The notes under the pieces were generated by a model. It had not been told where the DNA came from, made no database searches, and saw nothing but the letters and a program-made list of their open reading frames with translations. A program made the translations under genes and the position numbers. Below, piece after piece: positions 10,184-19,466 of a stretch of 64,000 nucleotides of DNA. Each line of letters starts with the position of its first letter. Position 1 is the first letter of the stretch. The DNA is from Psychrobacter sp. PL19 (GTDB taxonomy: Bacteria > Pseudomonadota > Gammaproteobacteria > Pseudomonadales > Moraxellaceae): assembly GCF_017875835.1 (NCBI RefSeq), contig NZ_JAGING010000001.1, positions 1,240,001 through 1,304,000 of the forward strand, in the 5' to 3' direction.

Positions 10184-10949
10184 CGGTTATAGGTTTCCTA
10201 TTCGCTAAAAGGGGTGTTAAAACCAACATATAAATGTGGTTATCAAATATGTATAAAAATCAGTTAAATAAATAGCTTAATAAACGAATGAGTTTAAGAC
10301 AGTCATAAATACTACAGATATTTGAGATTGTTAATAAATTTTAGATACCATGCTGCTCAATCAGGGATAAAACTTATCATTATTGATAATAAATTTGTTG
10401 AAAAGTTCTAAAGTAGATAATCAGTTATGTGTTTTCAATAACGTTAAGTGGATTGCGTTTTTGAAAAAATCTCTCAAATTTTATTAAACAATGGCTATCA
10501 CTGTTTGAGTAATTGCTTATTAAAGGCATTCACTTTAATAATCTAATAAAAATAGGTTTATTATTATAAGTTTGCGTAATTTGTCGTTATAAACGCATCT
10601 CAGAGAAGATTTTGTCGCTTGATGCTCTCCGCAATGCTCTACTCTATTGTCACGACAGACTCATAATTCAAGGTATTATTGCGCATCAGATGCACTTAGT
10701 AACAAAATTATCGAATCAGATTAAGAAGTCAGACTAGGCTAGATAAGGTCGAAGGCGTAAAATTCTCGGCAACCAGACGGCGAATGTTTTATACTGTAGA
10801 GCTTGATTTAGAGTCGGGCTGCTAGGCATTTAAGAGACAGTCTGACTGCCTCTTGATATTGTTGGTTAATAGATGCGAAGATAGCGCAGTTTTGCCTGTT
10901 CTTAAGGTGTAGGACGTCAGCCGTTAGATGATCAATCAGTGAGGCAAGT
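10184..10949. other. 766-bp divergent intergenic region between uvrA and the MFS gene
   Basis: Long AT-rich spacer without a credible ORF. It must hold the divergent promoters. A TATACT at 10790-10795 is a possible -10 for the MFS gene, but no convincing -35 is visible. The first ~400 bp after uvrA contain only AT-rich sequence in which I see no clear structure. I did not find a convincing palindrome of the LexA type. Confidence 0.5.
10832..10854 (+). promoter_or_regulatory. hairpin in the MFS leader
   Basis: AAGAGACAGT, 3-nt loop CTG, ACTGCCTCTT: a 10-bp stem with one mismatch, about 95 bp before the MFS start and 37 bp after a TATACT hexamer. It would lie in the 5' leader if that hexamer is the promoter. 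No T run follows, so a structural or regulatory role is a guess. Confidence 0.3.
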
Positions 10950-12314
10950 ATGAATAGCGTAGAAAAACGGGCAATCTTAGGAGTCGGTGGTATTTTTGCC
11001 CTACGTATGATTGGCTTGTTTATGATTGTGCCCGTATTTTCTGTGTATGGGGACAGTTATACGCATGCGACGCCATTTTTGATCGGTTTAGCCGTTGGTA
11101 TTTATGGGCTTGGTCAGGCCATCTTTCAGATACCCATGAGTCTCGCTGCCGACAAATTCCCGCGTAAGCCAATTATTATGCTTGGTTTGGTCTTATTCGC
11201 ATTAGGCGGTATCATCGCAGCCAACGCCACCGACATTTATGAAGTGATTATTGGCCGTGCACTGGCAGGTAGTGGCGCGGTCTCTGCCGTGTTGATGGCG
11301 TTATTAGCTGACGTCACCCGTGAGGAGATGCGCACTAAGGCCATGGCGACCATGGGCTTGACCATTGCTACCTCTATCATGTTGGCTTTTGCTTTTGGGC
11401 CTTTGTTAGTAGGCTCGCTAGGTATTTCAGGATTGTTTTGGCTGACCGCCGGCTTTGCGGTTTTGGCGATGCTGCTGCTGTTAGTCGTACCGTCACCGAT
11501 GCGAGTGCTCAAACACAATCTAGACAATAAATCGATTGGCCAGCAGTTATCAGACGTACTAAAAATTGGCGATCTTAACCGTTTGCATATTGGTATCTTT
11601 GCGCTACATCTGACTATGACCGCGATATTTGTCATTTTACCGCATCAGCTTTCGGAGGTGATGGGCCTGACAGTACGCCAGCAGGGCTTGGTTTATTTAC
11701 CCCTATTATTTATCGGCTTTGCAGTGGCGATACCTTTTATTATTATTGCAGAAAAGAAACGTAAAATGCGTCAAGTATTCTTAGGCGCGATTGGCTTGAT
11801 GACCTTTTCCTTAGCTCTACTAGCGCTTGGTAGTCAAGTAGGTATTGGTATCATCTTAGGTCTATTGCTATATTTTATGGGCTTTAATTTACTTGAGGCT
11901 ACGATTCCCTCGTGGATATCTAAACGTGCCCCAGTTGCTAACAAAGCCACAGCGATGGGGCTAAACTCATCCAGTCAGTTTTTTGGTGCGTTTGTTGGTG
12001 GAGCAATGGGTGGGCTATTATTGAGTCAACCTAATTTATTGGCCTGGAGTATCCTCGCGGCAATAATGGGTGTGTCGCTACTGATTATCATCCCTATTGC
12101 GCAGCCACCGTATTTATCTAGCACTACCGTAACGATACCTAAGAACATCAATATTCAAGACTGGTCGCGGCAGATGATGGCGATAGAAGGGGTTGACGAG
12201 CTAATGGTCATGGCCAAAGAACAAGTGGCTTATTTGAAACTCGACAAAACCAAATTGACAGATACTGCACGACAAGAGCTGTCGCAGCTTGCGCAAAGTC
12301 CGCTAGATATTTAA
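10950..12314 (+). CDS. MFS transporter, YajR-like with C-terminal ferredoxin-like domain
   Basis: 454 residues with 12 predicted transmembrane helices in residues 10-390. The helix 2-3 loop holds the MFS motif A form A-D-K-F-P-R-K-P near 69-76, and R-A-L-A-G-S-G-A is the motif B region. After the last helix comes a soluble tail (about 392-454) reading D-W-S-R-Q-M-M-A-I-E-G-V-D-E-L, matching the YAM domain of YajR-type drug/H+ antiporters. These are inner-membrane proton-coupled exporters; the substrate is unknown. The start is supported by GAGG 5 nt upstream. The 3' end of the gene has a decayed copy near 13170. Confidence 0.82.
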   Translation: MNSVEKRAILGVGGIFALRMIGLFMIVPVFSVYGDSYTHATPFLIGLAVGIYGLGQAIFQIPMSLAADKFPRKPIIMLGLVLFALGGIIAANATDIYEVIIGRALAGSGAVSAVLMALLADVTREEMRTKAMATMGLTIATSIMLAFAFGPLLVGSLGISGLFWLTAGFAVLAMLLLLVVPSPMRVLKHNLDNKSIGQQLSDVLKIGDLNRLHIGIFALHLTMTAIFVILPHQLSEVMGLTVRQQGLVYLPLLFIGFAVAIPFIIIAEKKRKMRQVFLGAIGLMTFSLALLALGSQVGIGIILGLLLYFMGFNLLEATIPSWISKRAPVANKATAMGLNSSSQFFGAFVGGAMGGLLLSQPNLLAWSILAAIMGVSLLIIIPIAQPPYLSSTTVTIPKNINIQDWSRQMMAIEGVDELMVMAKEQVAYLKLDKTKLTDTARQELSQLAQSPLDI

Positions 12315-12390
12315 GACACAACCTAAGTTACAATCATAGCAGTTAACAAGTAGAATATAATTTTTATCCTCACTTTAAAAAGGCATTAAG

Positions 12391-13014
12391 ATGAGTAAAT
12401 TTAACAAGTTATCTGGTATGTTTGTCGCTAAAAAACGCCCCGTTAAAAAACTACCAACAACCATAACTAAATCGATAGCTAAGCTTGGCATTGGCTTAGG
12501 GCTGTCAATAACGTTATTGACTTCTGGCTGTACCACACAAAATATTCAGACCTATCAAAATACAACGCCAACGCTTGATATGCATCAGTTTTTCTCAGGT
12601 CAAATTGATGGCTGGGGAATGTTTCAAGGGCGCAATGGCGAAGTCAAAAAAAGATTTTATGTTGATATTGAGGCCACTCATGAAGGCGATAATGTCATTG
12701 TTTTAGATGAAAAGTTCTCTTGGGCAGATGGCACAAAGTCACAGCGTATATGGCGGCTGACTCAGCAAGCTGATGGACAATGGAAAGGGGTGGCAGGCGA
12801 CGTTGTTGGCGAGGCGATAGGAGAAGTAGTCGGTAATACCTTGCATTGGCAGTATGTACTAGAGCTACCGGTCGATGGCAAAACTTATAACGTGAATTTT
12901 GATGATTGGATGTACTTAATCAATGAAGATGTCATGCTCAACCGTTCAGTAATGAAAAAATATGGCGTTGAATTGGGTAGCGTGACCTTGAGTATGCATC
13001 GCAATACTAAATAA
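12391..13014 (+). CDS. DUF3833 family lipoprotein
   Basis: 207 residues. A signal sequence ends in a lipobox L-L-T-S-G-C near residue 46, after an unusually long charged N-terminus (K-K-R-P-V-K-K). The mature part has the DUF3833 signature: F-F-S-G-Q-I-D-G-W-G-M-F-Q-G-R, R-F-Y-V-D-I-E, D-E-K-F-S-W-A-D-G and W-M-Y-L-I-N-E-D. The family is found in the envelope of many gammaproteobacteria and its function is not established. A later Met near residue 11 could be the true start and would shorten the charged region. It lies in line with the MFS gene upstream and ssb downstream. Confidence 0.8.
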   Translation: MSKFNKLSGMFVAKKRPVKKLPTTITKSIAKLGIGLGLSITLLTSGCTTQNIQTYQNTTPTLDMHQFFSGQIDGWGMFQGRNGEVKKRFYVDIEATHEGDNVIVLDEKFSWADGTKSQRIWRLTQQADGQWKGVAGDVVGEAIGEVVGNTLHWQYVLELPVDGKTYNVNFDDWMYLINEDVMLNRSVMKKYGVELGSVTLSMHRNTK

Positions 13015-13167
13015 GTATGAGCTTTATCAGGAGACACACCATTTCTCGTCTGTGGCTGACAACAGTCTTTTATTTCTATAGAGCCTATTAAAGTACCGTT
13101 AGCAGGCCAGTTAACAGGCCAAAAGAGTGTCTCTCTGTTGTTGTTAGTTATAATATCAGAAAACTTA

Positions 13168-13222
13168 ATACTGCACGACAAAGAATGTCGCATGATAGGC
13201 AAAGCCCCCTAGATATTTAGGT
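13168..13222 (+). repeat. decayed duplicate of the MFS gene 3' end
   Basis: The stretch beginning AATACTGCACGACAAAG and ending CTAGATATTTAGG closely follows the last codons of the MFS gene (12262-12315: ATACTGCACGACAAGAG...CTAGATATTTAAG), with substitutions and small gaps. It no longer codes in frame. This suggests the lipoprotein gene was added by a duplication or recombination that left a second copy of the MFS end before ssb. Confidence 0.65.
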
Positions 13223-13316
13223 AAAAATTGGTTAAAGTAAAAGCATATTACTAATAGTATTAGTGATTTCCATTAAAACCAGTCATTAAATTCTTCACAA
13301 GTAAAAGGATGGTATT

Positions 13317-13919
13317 ATGCGCGGTGTCAATAAAGTCATCATTATCGGTAACCTCGGTGCAGATCCTGAGGTACGCCAATTCAGCAACGGTGGTAGCGTA
13401 ACTAACATTTCAGTTGCAACCTCAGAGCAATGGACAGATAAGCAAAGTGGCGAGAAAAAAGAAGCCACCGAATGGCATCGCATTGCATTGTACAATCGCT
13501 TGGGTGAGATTGCGGCGCAATATTTACGTAAAGGCAGTAAAGTTTACATTGAAGGCAGTCTAAATACCCGTAAATACCAAGCACCAGATGGTAGCGATCG
13601 TTACGCTACCGACATCAAGGCCTATCAAATGCAAATGTTAGATGGCGCGAGTGGTGGTCAAGACGGTGGTGCGGGCAATTATGGTGGCCAAAACACAAGC
13701 AACCAAGGCGGTCAGAGTAATCAAGGTGGCCAAAATAATAATCCCCAAAATGGCTCTAACCAAGGTAATGGTATGCAGCAAGGTGGTGGCCAAGGTGGTT
13801 ACAATAACCAAAACACACCGGCGCAACAGAATCAATTTAATGCGCCTACTCAAGCGCCCACGCAACCGAAGCCAGCGGCCATGCCAGATGGCCCAGTTGA
13901 TGACGATATTCCGTTCTGA
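13317..13919 (+). CDS. ssb: single-stranded DNA-binding protein
   Basis: 200 residues. The N-terminal OB fold starts [14 protein letters not shown] and contains [14 protein letters not shown]. Then follows a Gly/Gln/Asn-rich flexible linker (about 115-190) and the acidic tail D-D-D-I-P-F that binds partner proteins. The protein coats ssDNA in replication and repair. Ribosome-binding site AAAGGA lies upstream of the ATG. A strong terminator follows, and the accessory island begins directly after it. Confidence 0.97.
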   Translation: MRGVNKVIIIGNLGADPEVRQFSNGGSVTNISVATSEQWTDKQSGEKKEATEWHRIALYNRLGEIAAQYLRKGSKVYIEGSLNTRKYQAPDGSDRYATDIKAYQMQMLDGASGGQDGGAGNYGGQNTSNQGGQSNQGGQNNNPQNGSNQGNGMQQGGGQGGYNNQNTPAQQNQFNAPTQAPTQPKPAAMPDGPVDDDIPF

Positions 13920-13989
13920 TGATGATAAGATATAGAACGTAAAGATACTTAAGTAAGTATTAGCTTATAAGCCATTAGTGGTAAGATTT

Positions 13990-14053
13990 AGCCCTGATTA
14001 ATATTCTTATATTAGTGTAAATATTGAGAATAAGATTCAGGGCTATTTTTTAA
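13990..14053 (+). terminator. ssb terminator
   Basis: Inverted repeat AGCCCTGA / TCAGGGCT (13990-13997 and 14037-14044) with an inner TTCTTAT/GAATAAG-like stem, followed by ATTTTTTAA. It is the last clear host-type feature before the recombinase genes, so the left island edge should lie between about 14050 and 14130. Confidence 0.8.
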
Positions 14054-14130
14054 TAGCAATATATGAGTTGTTATATGATTATTATTGTTAACTTATAGGT
14101 TGTTATAGGATAAAAAAGTAAAATTATATC

Positions 14131-15303
14131 ATGGTGGAATTAATGAAAGTTAAGGTAGTCACACATCCCACTGGAGAGCAGATTCCGATCATACTTGATT
14201 ATGAAGAATTACCCATTCCAGCACCTAATGAGTATTTACTATCTCGTCGTGATAGAAGTACTAATACATTAATTCGTAATGCTAGAGAGCTTTCTCTTTT
14301 ATACGAGTGGCTGTATCGCGAACAAATTGATCTGAGACAGAAGCTTACTGCTCCAGTATCTTTTAACTCCGCTCAGATTAATTCAGTATTGGTTGAGCAG
14401 CTCAGACAAAATAGAGAACAATTTAAGGCTGTTTCACCGATAACTTTTAATCAACGTCTTACTACTGTCAGACAGTTTATAAACTGGTATATGAGTGTGT
14501 TGATATCGCAGTTGCCTTATTCCTCCAATAAGTTTAAAAGCCTTAGTGAAAGAAAAAGTATTTTCAATGAATGGCTATCTAATTCGTTTATGTCCTCACC
14601 ACCTAGCAGGAAGTATTTGAAAAAAGGACTAAACAACGAAGAATCTAGCTTTTTGATAAATATATTAGATCCTACTTCTATTAATTCATTTGGTACGAAT
14701 GAGGCAGTAAAGTATAGAAATTTTATTTCAGTTGGATTAATGATTTATTGTGGTTTACGTCCGGGTGAGCTTCTTAGTTTAAGGGTAGAAGATATTACTA
14801 TTGGTGCTGTATCTTCGGTGAACGTTGTTCGTAGAAAACCTGATATTGGCGATACTAGAAAGCCTAGACCCCAAGTAAAGCGTAATGGTCGTTTATTGCC
14901 AATTGAAAATCCGATGCTTGTTTATTATTTAGATAGATATATAGTCGAATGGCGAGATTTTTTGGAAGATAAATCAGATGAAGAGTCTGATTATTTGATT
15001 ATAAGTGATGAGGGTGAACCGTTATCACAGGCCTCTATTACACAGATGTTTCATCTACTTAGAAGTAAGTATATTCAGGATCTACCTGAAAACTTAAGCG
15101 CAAAATCATTGCGACATACATTTTCTTCAAGAATGGAAAGAGTAATGCGAGAGAACGGTATGTCTGAACAACGACGTCGAGAAGCATTGGCATTTCTTCG
15201 AGGTGACTCTAGTTTAAATTCTCAAGATATATATATTGCTCAAGAGGTTGAAGAAAATGCTAGGAAAGCATTAAATGAATATCAGAAAAATATAATTAAA
15301 TAA
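14131..15303 (+). CDS. tyrosine recombinase 1 of an island-head module (GmtY/TnpA-like)
   Basis: 390 residues. The N-terminal half looks like a SAM-like core-binding domain (R-L-T-T-V-R-Q-F-I-N-W-Y-M near 120-130). The C-terminal catalytic domain has Arg I in Y-C-G-L-R-P-G-E-L-L-S-L near 212, then S-L-R-H-T-F-S-S near 326 and a Tyr in N-S-Q-D-I-Y-I near 367. Two positions are unusual: the His of the H-x-L-R box is Lys (K-S-L-R-H), and the L-G-H-S-S box reads R-G-D-S-S. First of four co-directional genes; the next starts 10 bp later. Resembles recombinases of Tn554-type or Gamma-Mobile-Trio islands; the exact family name is not certain. Confidence 0.75.
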   Translation: MVELMKVKVVTHPTGEQIPIILDYEELPIPAPNEYLLSRRDRSTNTLIRNARELSLLYEWLYREQIDLRQKLTAPVSFNSAQINSVLVEQLRQNREQFKAVSPITFNQRLTTVRQFINWYMSVLISQLPYSSNKFKSLSERKSIFNEWLSNSFMSSPPSRKYLKKGLNNEESSFLINILDPTSINSFGTNEAVKYRNFISVGLMIYCGLRPGELLSLRVEDITIGAVSSVNVVRRKPDIGDTRKPRPQVKRNGRLLPIENPMLVYYLDRYIVEWRDFLEDKSDEESDYLIISDEGEPLSQASITQMFHLLRSKYIQDLPENLSAKSLRHTFSSRMERVMRENGMSEQRRREALAFLRGDSSLNSQDIYIAQEVEENARKALNEYQKNIIK

Positions 15304-15313
15304 AGGACGGGTA

Positions 15314-16879
15314 ATGCAATTATCAGGAGATAAAAATCCTAAACAAATTAGTAAACAGTCAATTACGACTAGAGAAGGTCGTAAAGTGAATATTTCAGGT
15401 GATAAATGGCATTTGCCCTATATTAATTATGACAACTCAAGTATTGATTTTGGTAGGATAAAATCTGAATTAATTAAGAATTCTCTTAAGCGTTATGTTA
15501 GTCACACTCTAGTACATACTTCAACTAATGCAGGCTTAGTTAACTTTACAGTAGTGTTATCTGAAATATTAAAGTTTCATAATACTGAAGTCAAAGATAA
15601 TAACTTAGATGAAGAAACTTTAATAAAAGCTTTCGAGAAGGCAATAAATTTAGCAAAATCAGAACATCGTCTTTGGGCTTTGTATCGACCTATAAAGTGG
15701 TATATTTGGTCTTCAAAAAATAGCCCAGAACTAGGTTTTTCAAAGCAGTACGCTGAGCAGCTTTCAACCATGTCTATTCCGGGTAACCCGAAAGGCCAAG
15801 CTGTACGGATGGATAATCCTGAATATGGGCCCCTAAATAGATCTTTAGAGTTACCCTTAGTGATTGAAGCTCTTAAAAATGATAAAAGTTCAGAGTTTTT
15901 GCATTTACAACAGAAAGCAGCTTTAGCCTTATCAGTTGCACTTGGTCGAAATCCAGGAAATTTAATCTATCTGCGTGAAAGTGACTTATCGCAACTAACG
16001 CCTTTTGATAAAGACGAGCCAACTTATATTCTTAAAGTACCTAGGATTAAGAAAAGGCAGCTAAGCCCTCGCGATGATTTTATTGAAGAGTATCTTGATC
16101 CTTATTTTGGAAAAATTATTGAAGATCTAATTGCTGCTAATAAAGGTATTGATTTAGTCTACGCTGGCAGAAAATATATAAAGCTTGATGAGAGACCGCT
16201 TTTTATCAAAGTCTCTGGCAATAAATCTGCTAAGAGATCGCACTCTATTGATGAAGTATTTAATTTAGTAAGCAATGATATTTCAAAATTATTGAAGTCT
16301 TTCGTAAAACGGCACAATATTATTTCGCCACTAACAGGGCTGCCTTTGAAAGTATCACCTAGAAGGTTTAGGTATACTTTGGCAACTGGACTAGCTTCTG
16401 AAGGTATCAGTTCAAAAGAGCTTGCTAGGATTTTAGATCATACCGACACTCAACACGTTATGGTTTATTATGATACTAAAAGCAGCATAGTTGCCCATTT
16501 AGATAAAGCGCTATCTAAGCAGTTCGCACAGTATGTATCCCTATTTAAAGGTAAGGTAATTGATAATGATTCGGATGCCGTTAACGGATGTCGTGATGAC
16601 AAGCATCTATTGTTCGTTGATGAAGATTGCCCTGATGAGCAAACCAATATTGGCGTATGTGGTGAATTAACTATCTGTTATCTAGATCCTCCATTTTCAT
16701 GCTATTTATGTCCTAAGTTTCAGCCTTACCGAACTGCTGATCATGAATATGTACTTGATAAATTAATCGATAGTCGTGAGAAACGTTTTGAAAAATATGA
16801 GAATGCTAGACTTGGCATCCAATTAGATGATGTCATTTTAGCTGTTTCCAATGTTATTGAAATATGTAGGAAAATTTAG
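15314..16879 (+). CDS. tyrosine recombinase 2, large, with C-terminal cysteine cluster
   Basis: 521 residues. The catalytic region shows Arg I in A-L-G-R-N-P-G-N-L near 216, the second Arg box P-R-R-F-R-Y-T-L-A-T near 350, and L-D-H-T-D-T-Q-H-V-M-V-Y-Y-D with His and the Tyr nucleophile near 377-390. After the catalytic domain comes a Cys-rich tail (C-P-D-E...C-G-E-L-T-I-C...C-Y-L-C-P, about 437-473) that likely binds zinc. It ends one base before the next ATG (TAGATG), so translation is probably coupled. Part of a head-to-tail recombinase series. Confidence 0.75.
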   Translation: MQLSGDKNPKQISKQSITTREGRKVNISGDKWHLPYINYDNSSIDFGRIKSELIKNSLKRYVSHTLVHTSTNAGLVNFTVVLSEILKFHNTEVKDNNLDEETLIKAFEKAINLAKSEHRLWALYRPIKWYIWSSKNSPELGFSKQYAEQLSTMSIPGNPKGQAVRMDNPEYGPLNRSLELPLVIEALKNDKSSEFLHLQQKAALALSVALGRNPGNLIYLRESDLSQLTPFDKDEPTYILKVPRIKKRQLSPRDDFIEEYLDPYFGKIIEDLIAANKGIDLVYAGRKYIKLDERPLFIKVSGNKSAKRSHSIDEVFNLVSNDISKLLKSFVKRHNIISPLTGLPLKVSPRRFRYTLATGLASEGISSKELARILDHTDTQHVMVYYDTKSSIVAHLDKALSKQFAQYVSLFKGKVIDNDSDAVNGCRDDKHLLFVDEDCPDEQTNIGVCGELTICYLDPPFSCYLCPKFQPYRTADHEYVLDKLIDSREKRFEKYENARLGIQLDDVILAVSNVIEICRKI

Positions 16880-18865
16880 ATGTCAGACAATCGTTCAAAA
16901 AGAAAAACCAAGGTAATATCATTTGTAACGATTAAAGATGACCGAGACTTTAACTTGAACGAACTAGTGAAAGTAGCTAAACAGTTGAGACTTGAAGGTT
17001 TTGAGTTTGTAGTTTGGCAAGATGAGGAATGGCGCATTATAGGTGGGCGACTAAGTAATTTGACTGGTACAAACAACAGACAAACTGTTATTAAATTTAG
17101 GTCAGCTCCTAAATTAGGTGGAGAACTTTTAAGTGATAAGTGGTTAGAGGTTGCAAAAGCACTGTTTATTCTTCGCTTTCATCGAAAAAATCAAGCATCC
17201 TCTAATCAGCGTAATTTTATTACTGCAATAAGTTATATATCTTATGCTGCCAATTCACTTAATCAGAGTCTTTATCAACTAACCCCAGAGTCACTTGATA
17301 AAGCTTGTGAAATTATCTCACAAGATTATGCAGATACAACAGCATATAACCTTCATAAAGCTGTAGCTGAATTTGCTGCTCATTGTGATAGTAATGGTTT
17401 ATGTCGTAACTTCCTAGGTTATAAATCTTCATTTATGAAAAGACCTCAAGCTGTTAGTGGATTGAATTATAAAAGGCTAGATGACCCCAAAGCCACAGAA
17501 ACTACTGAGTCTAAAAAGATGGCTAAGCCAGAGATTTATAAGATTATTGGTGAACTTTATCTAAATGTTCCTAGAGAGCATAATCATCGTCTTTACGTCC
17601 TGATACTAAGCCTACTGCTTTTAACAGGACGACGTTTTAGTGAAATATCTTTGTTACCTTTACAAAAGATAGCTGAAGATAAAGATGGTAAATTTTATAT
17701 TCAGTACTTTCCTGGAAAATCGAGTTTTGGTGATATTTATACTCCTTTAGAGAAATTGTATCTGCCAACTAAAATTGCGCCTATCATTAAAGATGTAGTT
17801 AAAGAAGTAATCGAGCTAACTAAATCAGTACGTGAAACTGCCATCGAGATGCAAAATGTAACGGGCGCTGATCTTAGGTTTTTGGATGATATTCCAGAAG
17901 ACAGTAGGTTCTATTGGAGAGACCTCAATGACTTGGGATTAAGCAGTAGGCTTTTGGAGAAGAGAGGTTGGCTAGGGAAAAGTAATTACACTTGGAGTGG
18001 CATTAAGAATAACCAGAAAGCTTCCTACACGAATAAAGAAGGATTAAGAGAATACTGCTCTCATTATTTTGAGCCGAAAATACTAGATGTAATACATATT
18101 GACCAACAAGGTAAAAAATACTATTTAGAAGATTTGTTATTCATTAGACATCCAATGGCTTCTAAAAAACTTCATATTCATTGGCTTGCAACGAGTTGTA
18201 CTCACTCAATGATATCTACTTTTTTAAGGTATTTTCCTAAGTTGACTAAGGAGTATGCAAGTAAATCTACTAGTATTGAGTTTACTAGTCATAACTTCCG
18301 CCACACTATGAACACATTACTTGACGAAGGTGGCTTGAGTGACTTATTGCAAACAGAATGGTTTGGTAGAACCAATCCAAGAGATACTAAAGCTTATCAA
18401 CACACAAGCCCTGCAAAGCGAGCTTTAATGTTAAGAGAAGATATTAAAAATGGCACAATTGGCGGTAAGCTTGCGGAACAAATCAAAGTAATGCCTATTA
18501 ACCACCAAGATGCTGTTTTAAAAGCTCGTATAAAAGCTGTGCATGATGTAGGTACAGGCTTGTGTATTCACAACTTCTCTCAAATGCCTTGTGAGAGGCA
18601 CTTGCAGTGCTCTGCTGACTGTAAGGACTATGTATGGATTAAGGACGATTCTAGACGCATTGAGGAGGTTAAACGGCTATTTTCATTGACTACTATTGCT
18701 CAAGCAACTGTAAAAGATCAAGCTAAGTCGAAAAAGCCTAAGAAAAGCAGCGATTGGATACTTCATAATGAGAAAAAACTTCAGACATTAGGAAAGCAAT
18801 TATCTGACTACGGTGTAGAGAGCTTTGACCCGTCCAAATACCTAAAGGAGACTTATGGTGTCTAA
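16880..18865 (+). CDS. tyrosine recombinase 3, large (GmtZ/TnpB-like)
   Basis: 661 residues. After a ~200-residue N-terminal region, the catalytic domain shows Arg I in L-T-G-R-R-F-S-E-I-S near 251, the box S-H-N-F-R-H-T-M-N-T near 473, and T-K-A-Y-Q-H with the likely Tyr near 508. A Cys cluster C-I-H-N-F...C-E-R-H-L-Q-C-S-A-D-C follows (about 562-580). The size matches TnpB of Tn554 (about 630). It overlaps the next gene by 11 bp. Likely acts with the two other recombinases on the island ends. Confidence 0.75.
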   Translation: MSDNRSKRKTKVISFVTIKDDRDFNLNELVKVAKQLRLEGFEFVVWQDEEWRIIGGRLSNLTGTNNRQTVIKFRSAPKLGGELLSDKWLEVAKALFILRFHRKNQASSNQRNFITAISYISYAANSLNQSLYQLTPESLDKACEIISQDYADTTAYNLHKAVAEFAAHCDSNGLCRNFLGYKSSFMKRPQAVSGLNYKRLDDPKATETTESKKMAKPEIYKIIGELYLNVPREHNHRLYVLILSLLLLTGRRFSEISLLPLQKIAEDKDGKFYIQYFPGKSSFGDIYTPLEKLYLPTKIAPIIKDVVKEVIELTKSVRETAIEMQNVTGADLRFLDDIPEDSRFYWRDLNDLGLSSRLLEKRGWLGKSNYTWSGIKNNQKASYTNKEGLREYCSHYFEPKILDVIHIDQQGKKYYLEDLLFIRHPMASKKLHIHWLATSCTHSMISTFLRYFPKLTKEYASKSTSIEFTSHNFRHTMNTLLDEGGLSDLLQTEWFGRTNPRDTKAYQHTSPAKRALMLREDIKNGTIGGKLAEQIKVMPINHQDAVLKARIKAVHDVGTGLCIHNFSQMPCERHLQCSADCKDYVWIKDDSRRIEEVKRLFSLTTIAQATVKDQAKSKKPKKSSDWILHNEKKLQTLGKQLSDYGVESFDPSKYLKETYGV

Positions 18866-19334
18866 ATTCCGTCATATTTCTAACGAAGATATTACTTCAA
18901 TTGTGAGAGAGTTAGATAAGTGGGCTATGGGTGAGCTTGGTTCAAAATTAACTTGGCAGATACTTGTTAATAAGTTTGGATTCAGTAGGCAGTCCCTACA
19001 AGCTAAGTCAGAGGTAAAGGCAGCTTATGACAATGCTAAGCAATCATTGTCCGGTGGTCTTGTAAAGTCAAAAAAGCAGACTGAAGATGAATATCAAAAA
19101 GTATTGATTGAACTAGAACGAACCAAGTTGGAGCTAGAAAGTTACAAACAGAAAGAGCAGTTATGGCTGAGACGTTGGCAACAAATCGCTTTTAATATAA
19201 GGCAGAAAGGTATTCAGATTTCAGATATAGATAAGGGTACTAACTATCCTGATGAAGATCTGCCTTCAAAAAACGAAACTGCAAAGATACTTAGACCTTT
19301 TGACAAAGAGATACCACCATCAGGTAGAATCTAG
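18855..19334 (+). CDS. small coiled-coil accessory protein of the recombinase module (GmtX/TnpC-like)
   Basis: 159 residues. The N-terminal part reads as a helix-turn-helix (L-T-W-Q-I-L-V-N-K-F-G-F-S-R-Q-S-L near 32-48). A coiled coil follows from about 75 to 115 (V-L-I-E-L-E-R-T-K-L-E-L-E-S-Y-K), then a short acidic tail. Its start overlaps the end of recombinase 3. A small DNA-binding coiled-coil protein in this position recalls TnpC of Tn554 and the third protein of Gamma-Mobile-Trio elements. Role inferred as assisting recombination or fixing direction. Confidence 0.6.
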   Translation: MVSKFRHISNEDITSIVRELDKWAMGELGSKLTWQILVNKFGFSRQSLQAKSEVKAAYDNAKQSLSGGLVKSKKQTEDEYQKVLIELERTKLELESYKQKEQLWLRRWQQIAFNIRQKGIQISDIDKGTNYPDEDLPSKNETAKILRPFDKEIPPSGRI

Positions 19335-19466
19335 TCTTGTAATGCTTAAAGCAGGTAATCTATGTGCTCTCTCAGCATATATGCTTATAAGATCGTATAT
19401 AGATAGCTCAATATGGAGTTAGAGACTCCAAATAAAAAATCATATCAAAGTAGAGAATTTAATAAA

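Noticed and set aside
10184-10260. LexA box before uvrA
   Set aside because: No palindrome of the CTG-N10-CAG type was seen in a suitable place; several Moraxellaceae lack a classical LexA.
13638-13935. Overlapping ORFs within the ssb linker on both strands
   Set aside because: They are shadows of the Gly/Gln/Asn-rich linker of ssb and have repetitive composition without protein features.
14050-14130. Island attachment site by direct repeat with 33460-34290
   Set aside because: No convincing shared repeat could be found by eye; Tn554-like elements need not leave one, so the edge is left approximate.
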